30,027 nt of DNA from JANNRA01 sp031401035. Lineage in GTDB: Bacteria > Desulfobacterota > Binatia > HRBIN30 > CADEER01. The stretch covers positions 1 to 30,027 of the forward strand of contig JANNRA010000187.1 in the NCBI GenBank assembly GCA_031401035.1. Direction: 5' to 3'. Position numbers and translations under genes: made by a program. Shown piece by piece: positions 1 to 8,311 of the stretch. The notes under the pieces are model-generated. The model saw only the letters and a list, made by a program, of their open reading frames with translations, ran no database searches and had not been told where the DNA came from. How positions within the stretch are numbered: the first letter of the stretch is position 1; each line of letters begins with the position of its first letter.

Positions 1-103
1 CGAGCGCGCCTTCGTGCGCGGCCGCCTCGACGCCTGGCGCGGGACGCCCATCCCCTTCGCGGAGCTGGGGATGGACGACGCCGTCGACATCCCCTCACCC
101 TGA
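1..103 (+). CDS. C-terminal fragment of an unknown protein (5' end outside window)
   Basis: An open frame beginning with the codon at position 2 runs to a TGA at 101-103 and encodes 33 residues with a protein-like composition (contains LDAWRGTPIPFAEL). I do not recognise the family from this fragment. The last residues and the stop codon lie inside the left arm of the palindromic repeat at 89-139, so the repeat appears to have supplied the end of the protein. The real start is upstream of the window. It could also be a chance open frame in GC-rich DNA. Confidence 0.45.
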   Translation, partial: ERAFVRGRLDAWRGTPIPFAELGMDDAVDIPSP

Positions 104-139
104 CCCTCTCCCTGCGGGACAGGGTCAGGGTGAGGGGAT
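89..139. repeat. REP-like palindromic repeat
   Basis: Two 19-base arms (89-107 and 121-139) are perfect reverse complements around a 13-base loop. The arms consist of the CCCTCACCCTGACCCT type of sequence that recurs as intergenic palindromes in many GC-rich proteobacterial genomes (recollection, not a search). It sits between the end of the upstream gene and the first radical SAM gene. It could act as a transcript 3'-end hairpin, but no T tract follows. Confidence 0.75.
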
Positions 140-159
140 CCCACCCGGTGCGATTCCGG

Positions 160-188
160 TTGTCAGACGCGGCGATTCTCGGTACCAG
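160..188 (+). promoter_or_regulatory. Possible sigma-70-type promoter for the export operon
   Basis: TTGTCA at 160-165 (5 of 6 consensus) is followed after 17 bases by TACCAG at 183-188 (3 of 6). The ATG of the radical SAM gene is 18 bases further on, and no other candidate is visible between the palindrome and the gene. The -10 match is weak and the sigma factors of this organism are unknown, so this is tentative. Confidence 0.25.
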
Positions 189-205
189 CACGGTTTCGGG
201 ATTCG

Positions 206-1444
206 ATGAACGAAGCTCTCGCCGCCGGCCGGCGCTACGCACGCCACGCCTGGGAACAGCTCATCGCCCACCCGTGCTGGCGAACGATCGTCACCAGCAA
301 GTTCTACATCGCCCTGCGTATGGTGTTTCAGCCGCCCCCCTGGGAGGGCTCGCAGCTGACGACACGGCGCCTGCTGAATCTGTACCTGCAGCGCATCGAG
401 CACGGCTTCGGTCGCACCACCCTGTGGTCGAAGCCGTGCAAGCTGACGGTCGAGGCGACCAACATCTGCAACCTGCGCTGTCCGGCCTGCTTCACCGGCG
501 CCGGGGAAGTCGGCCGCGGCCGCTCGCACATGTCGCTCGAGCTGTTCCAGCGCCTGCTCGACGAACTCGGCCCCTACCTGCTCGAGGTCGAGTTCTACAA
601 CTGGGGTGAGCCGCTGCTGGCCAAGAACATCTACCCGATGATCGAAGGGGCGGCGCGACTCGGCATCTCGACGACCGTCAGCACCAACCTGAGCGTCCCG
701 CTCACCGCCGCCGACGCCGAGCGCCTCGTCGCCTCCGGCCTGACCGTCCTCGGCGCCTCGATCGACGGCGCCCGCCAGGAGGCCTACGAGAAGTACCGCG
801 TGCGCGGCTCGCTCGAACTGGTCCTGCACAACTGCCGACTGCTGCGCGACGCCAAGCGCCGCCTCGGTTCGCCGACGCCGCGCCTGGTGTGGGAGTTTCA
901 CTCCTTCCCACATAACGTGCAGGACGTGCCGCTGGCGCGCACGCTGGCGGCGGAGCTGGAGATGGACCTGGTCATCTCCCCCGGCTGGCTGATCGACTCC
1001 GACTGGGACGGCGGCGACGTGGTGAACTTCCCCATGCAGCCGCTGCCGTTCCGCTGCCCGTTCCTGTGGGGCTCGGCGGTGGTCAACAACGACGGCGGCG
1101 TGGCGCCATGCTGCGGCACCTTCTATCGCGAGGACGACTGCGGCCAGTTGGCGCCCGACGCCGGCGCCGCGGGCGCGCAGCACTTTGCCTCGGTGTGGAA
1201 CAACGAGCGGTTCGCGCTGGCGCGGCGCTTCTTCACCGCCCGCGAGGGGACCGCCGAGGAGCGCCAGCACATCTGCTTCGACTGCCCGATGACCGTCATG
1301 TACGAGCACTACAAGAAGTACCTGCGTGACGGCGGCACCTGGTCGACGTATCAGGTACCGATCGCCTCCAACGCCGCCTTCAACTACTTCTGGCACCGAC
1401 GGCCGGCGCGCGCGGCCGAGACGGCGCTGCGGCGGGCGCGCTAG
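206..1444 (+). CDS. Radical SAM/SPASM-type protein, paralogue 1
   Basis: 412 aa. The radical SAM cluster motif C-x3-C-x2-C is seen at C88, C92 and C95 (CNLRCPAC), followed by the (beta/alpha) barrel region with YNWGEPLL and STNLS strands. A C-terminal cysteine set, C284, C302-C303 (GGVAPCCG), C312 and C357/C360 (CFDC), looks like a SPASM or Twitch auxiliary Fe-S domain. The protein ends in a FNYFWHRRP segment shared with two other copies at 12977 and 16499. Family knowledge: such enzymes cleave SAM to a 5'-deoxyadenosyl radical and oxidise, epimerise or rearrange sugars, cyclitols or peptides. The substrate here is unknown; the position just before the Wzm/Wzt genes suggests a glycan or its precursor. 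The start at 206 is the first ATG after the palindrome, with only a weak ribosome binding site. Confidence 0.9.
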   Translation: MNEALAAGRRYARHAWEQLIAHPCWRTIVTSKFYIALRMVFQPPPWEGSQLTTRRLLNLYLQRIEHGFGRTTLWSKPCKLTVEATNICNLRCPACFTGAGEVGRGRSHMSLELFQRLLDELGPYLLEVEFYNWGEPLLAKNIYPMIEGAARLGISTTVSTNLSVPLTAADAERLVASGLTVLGASIDGARQEAYEKYRVRGSLELVLHNCRLLRDAKRRLGSPTPRLVWEFHSFPHNVQDVPLARTLAAELEMDLVISPGWLIDSDWDGGDVVNFPMQPLPFRCPFLWGSAVVNNDGGVAPCCGTFYREDDCGQLAPDAGAAGAQHFASVWNNERFALARRFFTAREGTAEERQHICFDCPMTVMYEHYKKYLRDGGTWSTYQVPIASNAAFNYFWHRRPARAAETALRRAR

Positions 1445-1468
1445 CGGCGTCGCGAGGAGCAGGCGGTC

Positions 1469-2293
1469 ATGGGCGGGGGAATGGGAGGAAAAGTCACAGA
1501 GGGCGGCAGCGGGGCGCCGACGACGTGGGGGCGCCAGCACCGCACCACCGCCTGGCTGGTGCTGCAGTTCGCCATCAAGGACTTCAAGATCCGCTACACC
1601 CACTCGCTGCTCGGTTACGGCTGGTCGGTGCTCAACCCGCTGCTGTTCTTCTGCATCTACTACATCGTGTTCTCCTCGTTCATGCGCCTCGACGTGCCGA
1701 ACTACCCGGGCTTTCTGCTGCTCGGCGTGGTGCTGTGGAACTTCTTCTCCGAGGGCACCTCGAACGGCGCCGGCGCCCTGCTGGCGCGCGCCGAGCTGCT
1801 CACCAAGACGGTGCTGCCGCGCCAGGTGATGATCTATTCGGCGCTCGCCAGTGCCGCCCTCACCTTCGTCATCAACCTGGTCATTCTGATGCTCATGCTG
1901 CCGCTCACCGGCACGCGGCTGACCATCACCGCCGTCTGGTTCCCGCTGCTGCTGCTCGACCTGTTCCTGCTGACCCTCGGCTTCTCGCTGCTGCTGGCGC
2001 CGCTGTATGTGCGGTACCGCGACGTCGGCTACCTGTGGAACATCGTCCTGCAGGTCGGCTTCTGGCTGACGCCGATCATCTACCTCGACCTCATGGTGCC
2101 GGAGCGGTGGCGCTGGATCGTCTGGATCAACCCGGTCGGGCGCATCATCGGCGACAGCCGCCGCGTCCTGATCTACGGCTGGTGGCCGGGGACGCGCGGC
2201 ATGGTCATCACGACGCTGATGTCGATCGGCGTCTACGCATGCGGGCGCTGGGTGTTCCATCGCCGGCAGAACACGCTGGTCGAGCACTTCTAG
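1469..2293 (+). CDS. wzm: ABC-2 type polysaccharide export permease (Wzm-like)
   Basis: 274 aa, the usual size for Wzm/TagG/KpsM-type permeases. After a hydrophilic amphipathic N-terminus (about residues 25-45) there are roughly six hydrophobic segments. Characteristic ABC-2 features are LWNFFSEGT with a following PRQ, and the RYRDVGYLWNI stretch before the last membrane pair, then a typical NPVGRII segment. It would form the inner-membrane channel for a lipid-linked glycan, paired with the ATPase 16 bases downstream. GAGGAG at 1453-1458 fits the ATG at 1469; a second in-frame ATG at 1481 is possible. Which glycan is exported is not visible from this protein. Confidence 0.93.
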   Translation: MGGGMGGKVTEGGSGAPTTWGRQHRTTAWLVLQFAIKDFKIRYTHSLLGYGWSVLNPLLFFCIYYIVFSSFMRLDVPNYPGFLLLGVVLWNFFSEGTSNGAGALLARAELLTKTVLPRQVMIYSALASAALTFVINLVILMLMLPLTGTRLTITAVWFPLLLLDLFLLTLGFSLLLAPLYVRYRDVGYLWNIVLQVGFWLTPIIYLDLMVPERWRWIVWINPVGRIIGDSRRVLIYGWWPGTRGMVITTLMSIGVYACGRWVFHRRQNTLVEHF

Positions 2294-2309
2294 GCATCGC
2301 CGTCCCATT

Positions 2310-3581
2310 ATGGCCGCCATCGAGCTGCGCGACATCCACAAGCGCTTCCGCATCCCGCACGAGAGGCACACCACGCTCACCGAGCGGTTGCTGGCGGCCT
2401 TCCGGCCGGTGACCTACGAGCGCTTCGAGGCGCTGCGCGGCGTCGACCTCGACATCGAGAAGGGCCGCGCCGTCGGCATCATCGGCGGCAACGGCTCGGG
2501 CAAGTCGACGCTGCTGAAGATCATGTCCGGTCTGCTGCCGCCCGACCGCGGCACGGTCTCCGTGGACGGCTCGCTGTCGGCCCTGCTCGAGCTCGGACTC
2601 GGCTTCAGCGCCGAGCTGACGGTGCGCGAGAACGTCGAGCTGTACGCCGCCGTGCTCGGGTATCCGCGCCGCGAGGTGCACCGGCGCGTCGACGAGGCCA
2701 TCGACTTCGCCGACCTGGAGCGCTTCCGCGACGCCAAGCTGAAGAACCTCTCGACCGGCATGAAGGCGCGCCTCGGCTTCGCGACCGCGCTGCAGGCGGA
2801 GAGCGACATCCTGCTCCTCGACGAGATCCTCGCCGTCGGCGACGCCGACTTCCAGCTCAAGTGCCTGCGCGTCTTCGAGGATCTCAAGCGGCGCCGCCGG
2901 ACGATGGTGCTGGTGACGCACGACCTGCGCCAGGTGCAGCACTTCTGTGACGAGGCGGTGTGGTTGCGGGACGGGCGCATCGCCGCCCGCGGCGATCCCG
3001 ACGAGGTGATCCGCGCCTACCTGGCGACCATCGGCAGTGACGCCGCGCCGACAGACGCCGGGCCGCGCCGCTTCATCGAGGGGGCGATGCGCGTTGTCGA
3101 GGGCTGGACCGAGAACGCGGCGGGTCAACGCGTCGGCCGGGTGCGCTCCGGCAGTGTCGGCACCCTGGTGCTGCTGATCGACGTGCTGGCGGACACCACC
3201 GAACCGATCATTGGATTCGCTGTCAGGGGCGAGGACGGCGCCTTCATCTGTTCCGACAACACCGACGCGCTCGGCATCCGCACGGGCGAGTTCCGCGCCG
3301 GATCGCGCCTCGAGATCCGCGCCGACTTTGTGGTGGCGCTGCGCGATGGACGCTACACGGTGAGCGTCGGCGTGAGTGACGCGGGGGCAACCACGTTCCA
3401 CGATCTGGTCGACGCCGTTACCACCTTCGTGGTGCACGGCAGCCGCCGGGCGCCGCTGTCCGACGTGGGAGTGAGGCCGAGTTTCGTCGACTTGCAGGTG
3501 GATCTGCGCTGGCAGGTCGGGCCCGCCACGCCCGTCATCGATGCGAAGGCGGCACAGGGCCACACGGGAGGCACACCATGA
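2310..3581 (+). CDS. wzt: ABC transporter ATPase with C-terminal glycan-recognition extension (Wzt-like)
   Basis: 423 aa. The nucleotide-binding domain has Walker A GGNGSGKST (residues 59-67), the signature LSTGM (147-151, the SSGM-like variant usual in Wzt/TagH proteins), Walker B ending D171-E172 and the switch H204. About 170 extra residues follow from near residue 250, matching the size and position of the Wzt C-terminal beta-sandwich domain. In the E. coli O8/O9a systems that domain binds the modified non-reducing end of the O-antigen. By analogy the extension here may read a terminal modification, and the locus has many methyltransferases. The stop overlaps the next start by four bases (ATGA), indicating translational coupling. 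Confidence 0.93.
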   Translation: MAAIELRDIHKRFRIPHERHTTLTERLLAAFRPVTYERFEALRGVDLDIEKGRAVGIIGGNGSGKSTLLKIMSGLLPPDRGTVSVDGSLSALLELGLGFSAELTVRENVELYAAVLGYPRREVHRRVDEAIDFADLERFRDAKLKNLSTGMKARLGFATALQAESDILLLDEILAVGDADFQLKCLRVFEDLKRRRRTMVLVTHDLRQVQHFCDEAVWLRDGRIAARGDPDEVIRAYLATIGSDAAPTDAGPRRFIEGAMRVVEGWTENAAGQRVGRVRSGSVGTLVLLIDVLADTTEPIIGFAVRGEDGAFICSDNTDALGIRTGEFRAGSRLEIRADFVVALRDGRYTVSVGVSDAGATTFHDLVDAVTTFVVHGSRRAPLSDVGVRPSFVDLQVDLRWQVGPATPVIDAKAAQGHTGGTP

Positions 3582-4594
3582 ACACCGCACCCCTGGCGCC
3601 GACGGGCCGCCCGAAAGTGACCGTGATCATCCTCACCTGGAACCGCCCCGACGACGTCGTCACCTGTCTCGAGAGCTTTGCGGAAGTGGACTACCCGAAC
3701 CTCGAGGTGCTGGTGGTCGACAACCACTCGGCCGACAACACGGTCGAGCTCGTCCGCGAGCGCTTCCCGTGGGCGACCCTGATCGTCAACGACGACAACC
3801 TCGGCTACGTCGGCGGCAACAACGTCGGCATCCGCTACGCCCTCGCGCAGGATACCGACTACGTGTTCGTGCTCAACAGCGACACCAAGATGACCCAGCC
3901 CTGCCTGCCGGAGTTGGTGCGCACCATGCAGTCCGATCCGCGCATCGCCATCGCCGGGGCGAAGAATCTCTACATGCAGAACCCGGCCTTCACCTGGGGC
4001 AAGTACGGCAAGCTCACCTGGGGGCCGATGCTGTGCACGACGCACGGCCGCTTCGTGCGCGACTATCCGGAGCCGTCGCCGCAGGATGTCGACTGGATCA
4101 TCGGCAACGGCTGCATGATGAGCCGCGAGGCGCTGGAGACGGTCGGCAGCTTCGACGAGGAGTTCTTCCAGGTGAACGAGGACGTCGACTGGTGCATCCG
4201 CGCCCGCAAGGCCGGCTACCGCTGCGTCTACGTCGACACCGCCGCCATCCACCACCGCGGCGCCAGCAGCGCCGACCTCAGCCAGCCGATCATCTTCTCC
4301 TACGGCTATTTCCTCGGCCGCAACGCCATCCTCTTCGCCAAGAAGCACGCCACCCCGCTGCAGTTCGCCTGGCTGCTGTCGATGATGCTGCTCGGCCTGA
4401 CCATGCGCATGAGCGCCTTCGCGCTCAGCTCGACGCTGCGCGCCATCGTCGGCCAGGAGCCCTTCATCTCCGGCATGATCGACGGCATCGCCGGGCGGCT
4501 GCGGCGCGAGAAGATCACCATGCGCAAGCCCGTGTATTCCGGCGAGCCCCCGGACACGCCGGTGGTACGCATCCTGCGCTGGCTCGGGGCCTGA
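3578..4594 (+). CDS. Glycosyltransferase family 2 (rhamnosyltransferase-like)
   Basis: 338 aa with a GT-A fold N-terminus: VTVIILTWNRP near residues 10-20, VVDNHSADNT, then NLGYVGGNNVG and the metal-binding NSD motif with D102. The acidic VNEDVDWCIRARKAGY stretch and the late HHRG are typical of the WbbL-like rhamnosyltransferase branch. A hydrophobic stretch near residues 258-285 could associate with the membrane. It would transfer a sugar from a nucleotide donor to the growing lipid-linked glycan in the cytoplasm. Its ATG overlaps the wzt stop, so it is made with the exporter. Donor sugar and linkage cannot be read from sequence. Confidence 0.92.
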   Translation: MNTAPLAPTGRPKVTVIILTWNRPDDVVTCLESFAEVDYPNLEVLVVDNHSADNTVELVRERFPWATLIVNDDNLGYVGGNNVGIRYALAQDTDYVFVLNSDTKMTQPCLPELVRTMQSDPRIAIAGAKNLYMQNPAFTWGKYGKLTWGPMLCTTHGRFVRDYPEPSPQDVDWIIGNGCMMSREALETVGSFDEEFFQVNEDVDWCIRARKAGYRCVYVDTAAIHHRGASSADLSQPIIFSYGYFLGRNAILFAKKHATPLQFAWLLSMMLLGLTMRMSAFALSSTLRAIVGQEPFISGMIDGIAGRLRREKITMRKPVYSGEPPDTPVVRILRWLGA

Positions 4595-4611
4595 GGGGCG
4601 CGACGCACGCC

Positions 4612-5610
4612 ATGGCCCAGGTCGCGACGGAGGTGCACGTCTCCCAGTGGGGCAACGACCCCGGCGGCCATCGTCCGTTCGCCGCGGCCACCGCGCTGCT
4701 CGGCGATCCGGCGGCGCTGCGCCGCCGCATGCACGCGGACGGCTATCTCTACCTGCCCGGGCTGCTCGACGCGGCCGAACTGGCCGCGCTGCGCGCCGAC
4801 ATCCTCGGCGCCTGCGCCGCGCACGGCTGGCTGGCGCCCGGCACGCCGGTGCTCGACGGCATCGCCTGCGGTCCGCCGCGGCTCGAGGGGGACCCCAGCT
4901 ACTTCGAGGTGTACGACGACGTGCAGCGCCTCGAGCGCTTCCACCGCCTGCGCCATGACCCGCAGCTCACCGCGCTGCTCGGCAGCCTGTTCGAGGCGCC
5001 GCTCTTCCCGCATCCGCTCGCCGTCTGCCGCCTGGCCTTTCCCAACGCGGCCGAGGACGCGACGCCGCCGCATCAGGACTACCCCAACAATCAGGGCAGC
5101 CTCGACACCTACGCCGCGTGGATGCCGCTCGGCCCGTGCCCGCGCGAGCTGGGCAGCATCGCCGTGCTGCAGGGCTCGCACCGCTTCGGCCTGCTGCCGA
5201 TGCGCGCCTCGCGCGGCGCCGGCAATCGCACCACCATGCCGCGCGCCGACCTGCAGGCGCTGCCCTGGGTGTCGGGCGACCTCGCCGCCGGCGACGTGCT
5301 GGTCTTCCACAGCCTGACCGTGCACCGCTCGCTTGCCAACCGCACCGCCGACCGCCTGCGCGTGTCGGTCGATTACCGCTACTCGGCGCTCGGGCAACCG
5401 GTGTCGGATGCCGTCCTGCGGCCGCATTTCGGTCGCCTGGCGTGGGAGGAGATCTACTGCGGCTGGCAGTCGCGCGATGGGACCCATTACTGGCGCGACC
5501 TGCCGCTGCAGGTCGTGCCGTACGAGGTGCCGCCGCCCGTCGATCCGCTCGCGCTGGCGCCGCCGATGGCGCCAGCGCGAGCGGGGGGGCGGCAGCGCCC
5601 GCGCCCCTGA
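4612..5610 (+). CDS. PhyH-family Fe(II)/2-oxoglutarate dioxygenase 1
   Basis: 332 aa starting 17 bases after the glycosyltransferase. The N-terminal DGYLYLPGLLD is typical of phytanoyl-CoA dioxygenase-like enzymes. Iron ligands are visible as H154-x-D156 (HQD) and distal H238 in TVHRSLAN, with R248 or R250 as the probable 2-oxoglutarate arginine. The family hydroxylates small molecules, acyl chains or sugars, and the target here is unknown. Position in the export operon suggests decoration of the glycan or its lipid. The last 20 or so residues are Pro/Ala/Arg-rich and are encoded by a strong DNA hairpin (5545-5584), so the tail is probably not part of the catalytic fold. The ATG at 4612 gives the family's usual N-terminus. 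Confidence 0.88.
   Translation: MAQVATEVHVSQWGNDPGGHRPFAAATALLGDPAALRRRMHADGYLYLPGLLDAAELAALRADILGACAAHGWLAPGTPVLDGIACGPPRLEGDPSYFEVYDDVQRLERFHRLRHDPQLTALLGSLFEAPLFPHPLAVCRLAFPNAAEDATPPHQDYPNNQGSLDTYAAWMPLGPCPRELGSIAVLQGSHRFGLLPMRASRGAGNRTTMPRADLQALPWVSGDLAAGDVLVFHSLTVHRSLANRTADRLRVSVDYRYSALGQPVSDAVLRPHFGRLAWEEIYCGWQSRDGTHYWRDLPLQVVPYEVPPPVDPLALAPPMAPARAGGRQRPRP
5545..5584. repeat. 17-bp-stem hairpin in the 3' end of the dioxygenase gene
   Basis: Arms 5545-5561 and 5568-5584 are perfect reverse complements around a six-base loop (GCCGAT). The hairpin is followed by a G run and there is no T tract. It lies about 25 bases before the stop codon and 50 bases before the end of the convergent radical SAM gene. 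It may be a small palindromic insertion or a 3'-end stabilising or termination structure for one or both convergent transcripts. Confidence 0.65.
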
Positions 5611-5634
5611 CGGGCGCGCCGGCTGGCGACCGCG

Positions 5635-8307
5635 TCAGCTGTGGATGCTGTGGCGATAGCGGATTGGGCGCGCCACCGGCGAGGCAAGCTCCCAATCACT
5701 CTCGGAGTCGTAGAACACCGACATGCCGAGGCCGAGCGACGCGACCGACTGCGGATCGTCGACGTCGAACCGCGCCGGCCCGAACTCGCGCAGGCGGGGC
5801 ACGCGCTGCGGCCAGTCGACCGCGGCACCGCTCCGCTTCGCCACCAGCATGGTGCGGTGCCACGCCCCGAAGTCGTGCGGCAGCGACAGGCAGGCGGGAA
5901 AGGTCCGTTCTCGCGCCGGCAGCAGGGCGTGCTGCACGCGCAGAACGGTGTCGAGTGCGGCGTCGTCCGCGATGTGGAGCGCGGTGACCAGGTAGTCGCG
6001 GATCTCGTCGATGAAGAACGCCCAGCTGACGGGCGGAATCATGTACTCGCACCCAGGCCCGAAGGTGAAGCGGATGGTCGGCCAGGCGGTCTCCTGGCTG
6101 TCGCTGTCGGTGCCGAGGCGCACGTAGAAGTCGATCTCGGAGATGCCCGTCTCCTGGCGGACGAAGCGCGAGACCTGGCGTAGTACGCCGTAATTCTCGC
6201 AGAGCAGGAAGACGCGCCGGTAGCGTTCCATCAGATCGTACTCGTCGCGCGTGTAGGTGGCCGTCGAGATGATGAGCGACTTCTGCCGCGTGCCGATGTC
6301 CTCGCTCCAGTCGTGGCTCACCGGACGGAGGATCTCGATGCTGTGCTGCTGGCGGTACGCAGGATCGTTCATCGGGCTGTTCATGAGCACTTCGGTGGGG
6401 TTCACGCGCGCCCGTACCTCCCGATCGACGACCTGCTGCAGGTCGCCGAGGTACGACGACAGCGTCGAGCCGGGGAGGCCCATCATCAGCTCCATCACGA
6501 ACGGCAGGCCGTGGCTGCCGAACTCGGCCGCCAGCGCCTCGTATTGCTCGACGCGGATGTTCGAGCGCCGAATCGCCGCCAGGGTGGTCGCATCGAGCGA
6601 TTGGAGGGACAATGTGCCGGTGGACAGCACGCCGCCGGCGGCGAGGATCTCGATGATCTCGCGCAGGTGCTTGACGGTGTTCTTCGCGTAGCTCGACTCG
6701 AAGAGCTTCGGGTACCCATACTGCTGCTTGAGCGCGACCACCTTGCGGGCGATCTCGACGTCACGCGGGAAGATGCCGAAGTTCGCATCGGCGAGGAAGA
6801 CGACCCGCACCTTGTGCCGCGCGCACCACTCGAGATCGGCGAAGACCCGCGCAAGCTCGAACGTGCGGATGCGCGACAGCGTCGCTGAGCCCCAGTCGCA
6901 GAACGTACAGCCGTACGGGCAGCCGCGGTTGGTCTCGATCGTCATCAGGACGATCTCGGTGTCTGTCTCGCCGACGGAGTCGAACAGCCCGCTGCGGTAC
7001 GGCGACGGCAGCGCGTCGACGTCGGCGATGCGGTCGCGCTTGCCCGTCCGCACGATCTCGTTGCCGAGGCGAAACGTCAGCCCGGGCACGCCGCGCAGTA
7101 CCGACAGGTCCGGAGGCCCGTCGCCGAAGTGGCCGCGCAGCGCGTCGAGCAGCGCGACGAACGTCGCCTCGCCCTCGCCGTGCACGGCGATGTCGACCTG
7201 CGGGTTCATGCGGAAGAACGCCGCCACATCGTCTTCGTACTTGGGCGTGTTCGGCCCGCCATGAATGGTCAGACTGTAGGGACTCTTGCGCTTCACCTCC
7301 CCCGAGCGCACGACGTTCCAGGCGTGCGACCAGATGTAGTTGGAGAAGAGATAGAGCGCCGGCGGTTCGTCGCCGGTGAGGGCCGGGACGGTCCGATCGC
7401 TCCAGTCGGGCAGGAACTCGTAGGTCTCGGCAAGGCGGCCGCCGTCGTGCGCCTCGGCAGAGGCCATTACCAGGCCGAGCGACAGGATGGGATGCCCCTC
7501 GCTATTCACCGGCACGACCTTGATGCGCGTACGCCCGGTGCGCCTCGCTCGCTCCTGTTCGGCCAAGCGGCGCTCCGTCAACCACTGCTCGACGTCGCGC
7601 GCGCGATGCGCAACTTCGCGGATACCCCTGCGCAGCTCGCGCTGCGCACGGCCCTCGGCGGCGTGGGCCCGATCATCGGCCAGCGGCGCCAGCAGGCCAC
7701 CGGCGGCGAGCTCTCCGACCAGCGCCGCGAACTCGGCCGGGTCGAGGGAGCGGTCGCCGCTGCACGCCTGCTGCGCGGCGAACGCCTCGTCGGCCGTGCG
7801 CGGCTGGATGAAACTCACCGTCGCGGCGAGCTGGCGTGCATCGAGCCGGACGCGGGCGCCGCCGTCGTGGTCGATGAACTCGAAGCCGGAGGTCGACAGC
7901 CCGACGGCCACCGGGGTGGCGATGCGGTACGGGCCGGCGGCGCCGGTGCTCGTGCGCGCCATGGCGCGGCGCGGCGCCGCCGGCCGCGCCGCCGGAGCGA
8001 TCGCGACGACGCGGTGCCGGCTGAGGTACCATTCCAGAGGATGCACGGTCTCCGCATCCGGCTCTGCCGCACGGGCGAATCTGGGTGCCTCGCCGCGAAT
8101 CTGCGCCTGTAGCCAACTCAGTTCCGTCACGCCGAGGCGGATCGTCGGAGCGCCGTTCGATGCCGGCAGGAGCACCCCGAGGCCGTCCAGTATCAGGACC
8201 AAGTGGGTGAGGCGCGCGGCGCGCCCCGGCTCCAGGTCGGTGCGCTCCGTACCGCTCAGGCGCGCGGTCTTTGCCGCTGACGGCGGCGATGGTGGACCGA
8301 TTTCCAC
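5635..8307 (-). CDS. Cobalamin-type (class B) radical SAM protein, tandem paralogue A
   Basis: 890 aa. It aligns by eye along most of its length with the gene just upstream (8312-10921). About 230 N-terminal residues of unrecognised type come first. A region resembling the B12-binding Rossmann domain follows, with LSLGLVM, YLFSNYIWSH and HGGP at 349-352, then VDIAVHGEGEATF. The radical SAM motif is C463-x3-C467-x2-C470 in NRGCPYGCTFCDW, and the barrel continues with a LSLQSLD strand and a MELMMGLPG strand. About 170 C-terminal residues have no known motif. Family knowledge: class B enzymes transfer methyl groups to unactivated carbon or phosphorus, or do B12-assisted rearrangements. The start is a GTG four bases after the upstream stop with no clear ribosome binding site, so the true start is uncertain. 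Confidence 0.88.
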   Translation of the reverse strand: MEIGPPSPPSAAKTARLSGTERTDLEPGRAARLTHLVLILDGLGVLLPASNGAPTIRLGVTELSWLQAQIRGEAPRFARAAEPDAETVHPLEWYLSRHRVVAIAPAARPAAPRRAMARTSTGAAGPYRIATPVAVGLSTSGFEFIDHDGGARVRLDARQLAATVSFIQPRTADEAFAAQQACSGDRSLDPAEFAALVGELAAGGLLAPLADDRAHAAEGRAQRELRRGIREVAHRARDVEQWLTERRLAEQERARRTGRTRIKVVPVNSEGHPILSLGLVMASAEAHDGGRLAETYEFLPDWSDRTVPALTGDEPPALYLFSNYIWSHAWNVVRSGEVKRKSPYSLTIHGGPNTPKYEDDVAAFFRMNPQVDIAVHGEGEATFVALLDALRGHFGDGPPDLSVLRGVPGLTFRLGNEIVRTGKRDRIADVDALPSPYRSGLFDSVGETDTEIVLMTIETNRGCPYGCTFCDWGSATLSRIRTFELARVFADLEWCARHKVRVVFLADANFGIFPRDVEIARKVVALKQQYGYPKLFESSYAKNTVKHLREIIEILAAGGVLSTGTLSLQSLDATTLAAIRRSNIRVEQYEALAAEFGSHGLPFVMELMMGLPGSTLSSYLGDLQQVVDREVRARVNPTEVLMNSPMNDPAYRQQHSIEILRPVSHDWSEDIGTRQKSLIISTATYTRDEYDLMERYRRVFLLCENYGVLRQVSRFVRQETGISEIDFYVRLGTDSDSQETAWPTIRFTFGPGCEYMIPPVSWAFFIDEIRDYLVTALHIADDAALDTVLRVQHALLPARERTFPACLSLPHDFGAWHRTMLVAKRSGAAVDWPQRVPRLREFGPARFDVDDPQSVASLGLGMSVFYDSESDWELASPVARPIRYRHSIHS

Positions 8308-8311
8308 GGAT

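Noticed and set aside
125..2380. 751-codon open frame on the minus strand
   Set aside because: It is antisense to the radical SAM and wzm genes, has an Arg/Ala/Val/Asp/Gln-rich low-complexity translation, and matches no family. It is a shadow frame of GC-rich coding DNA.
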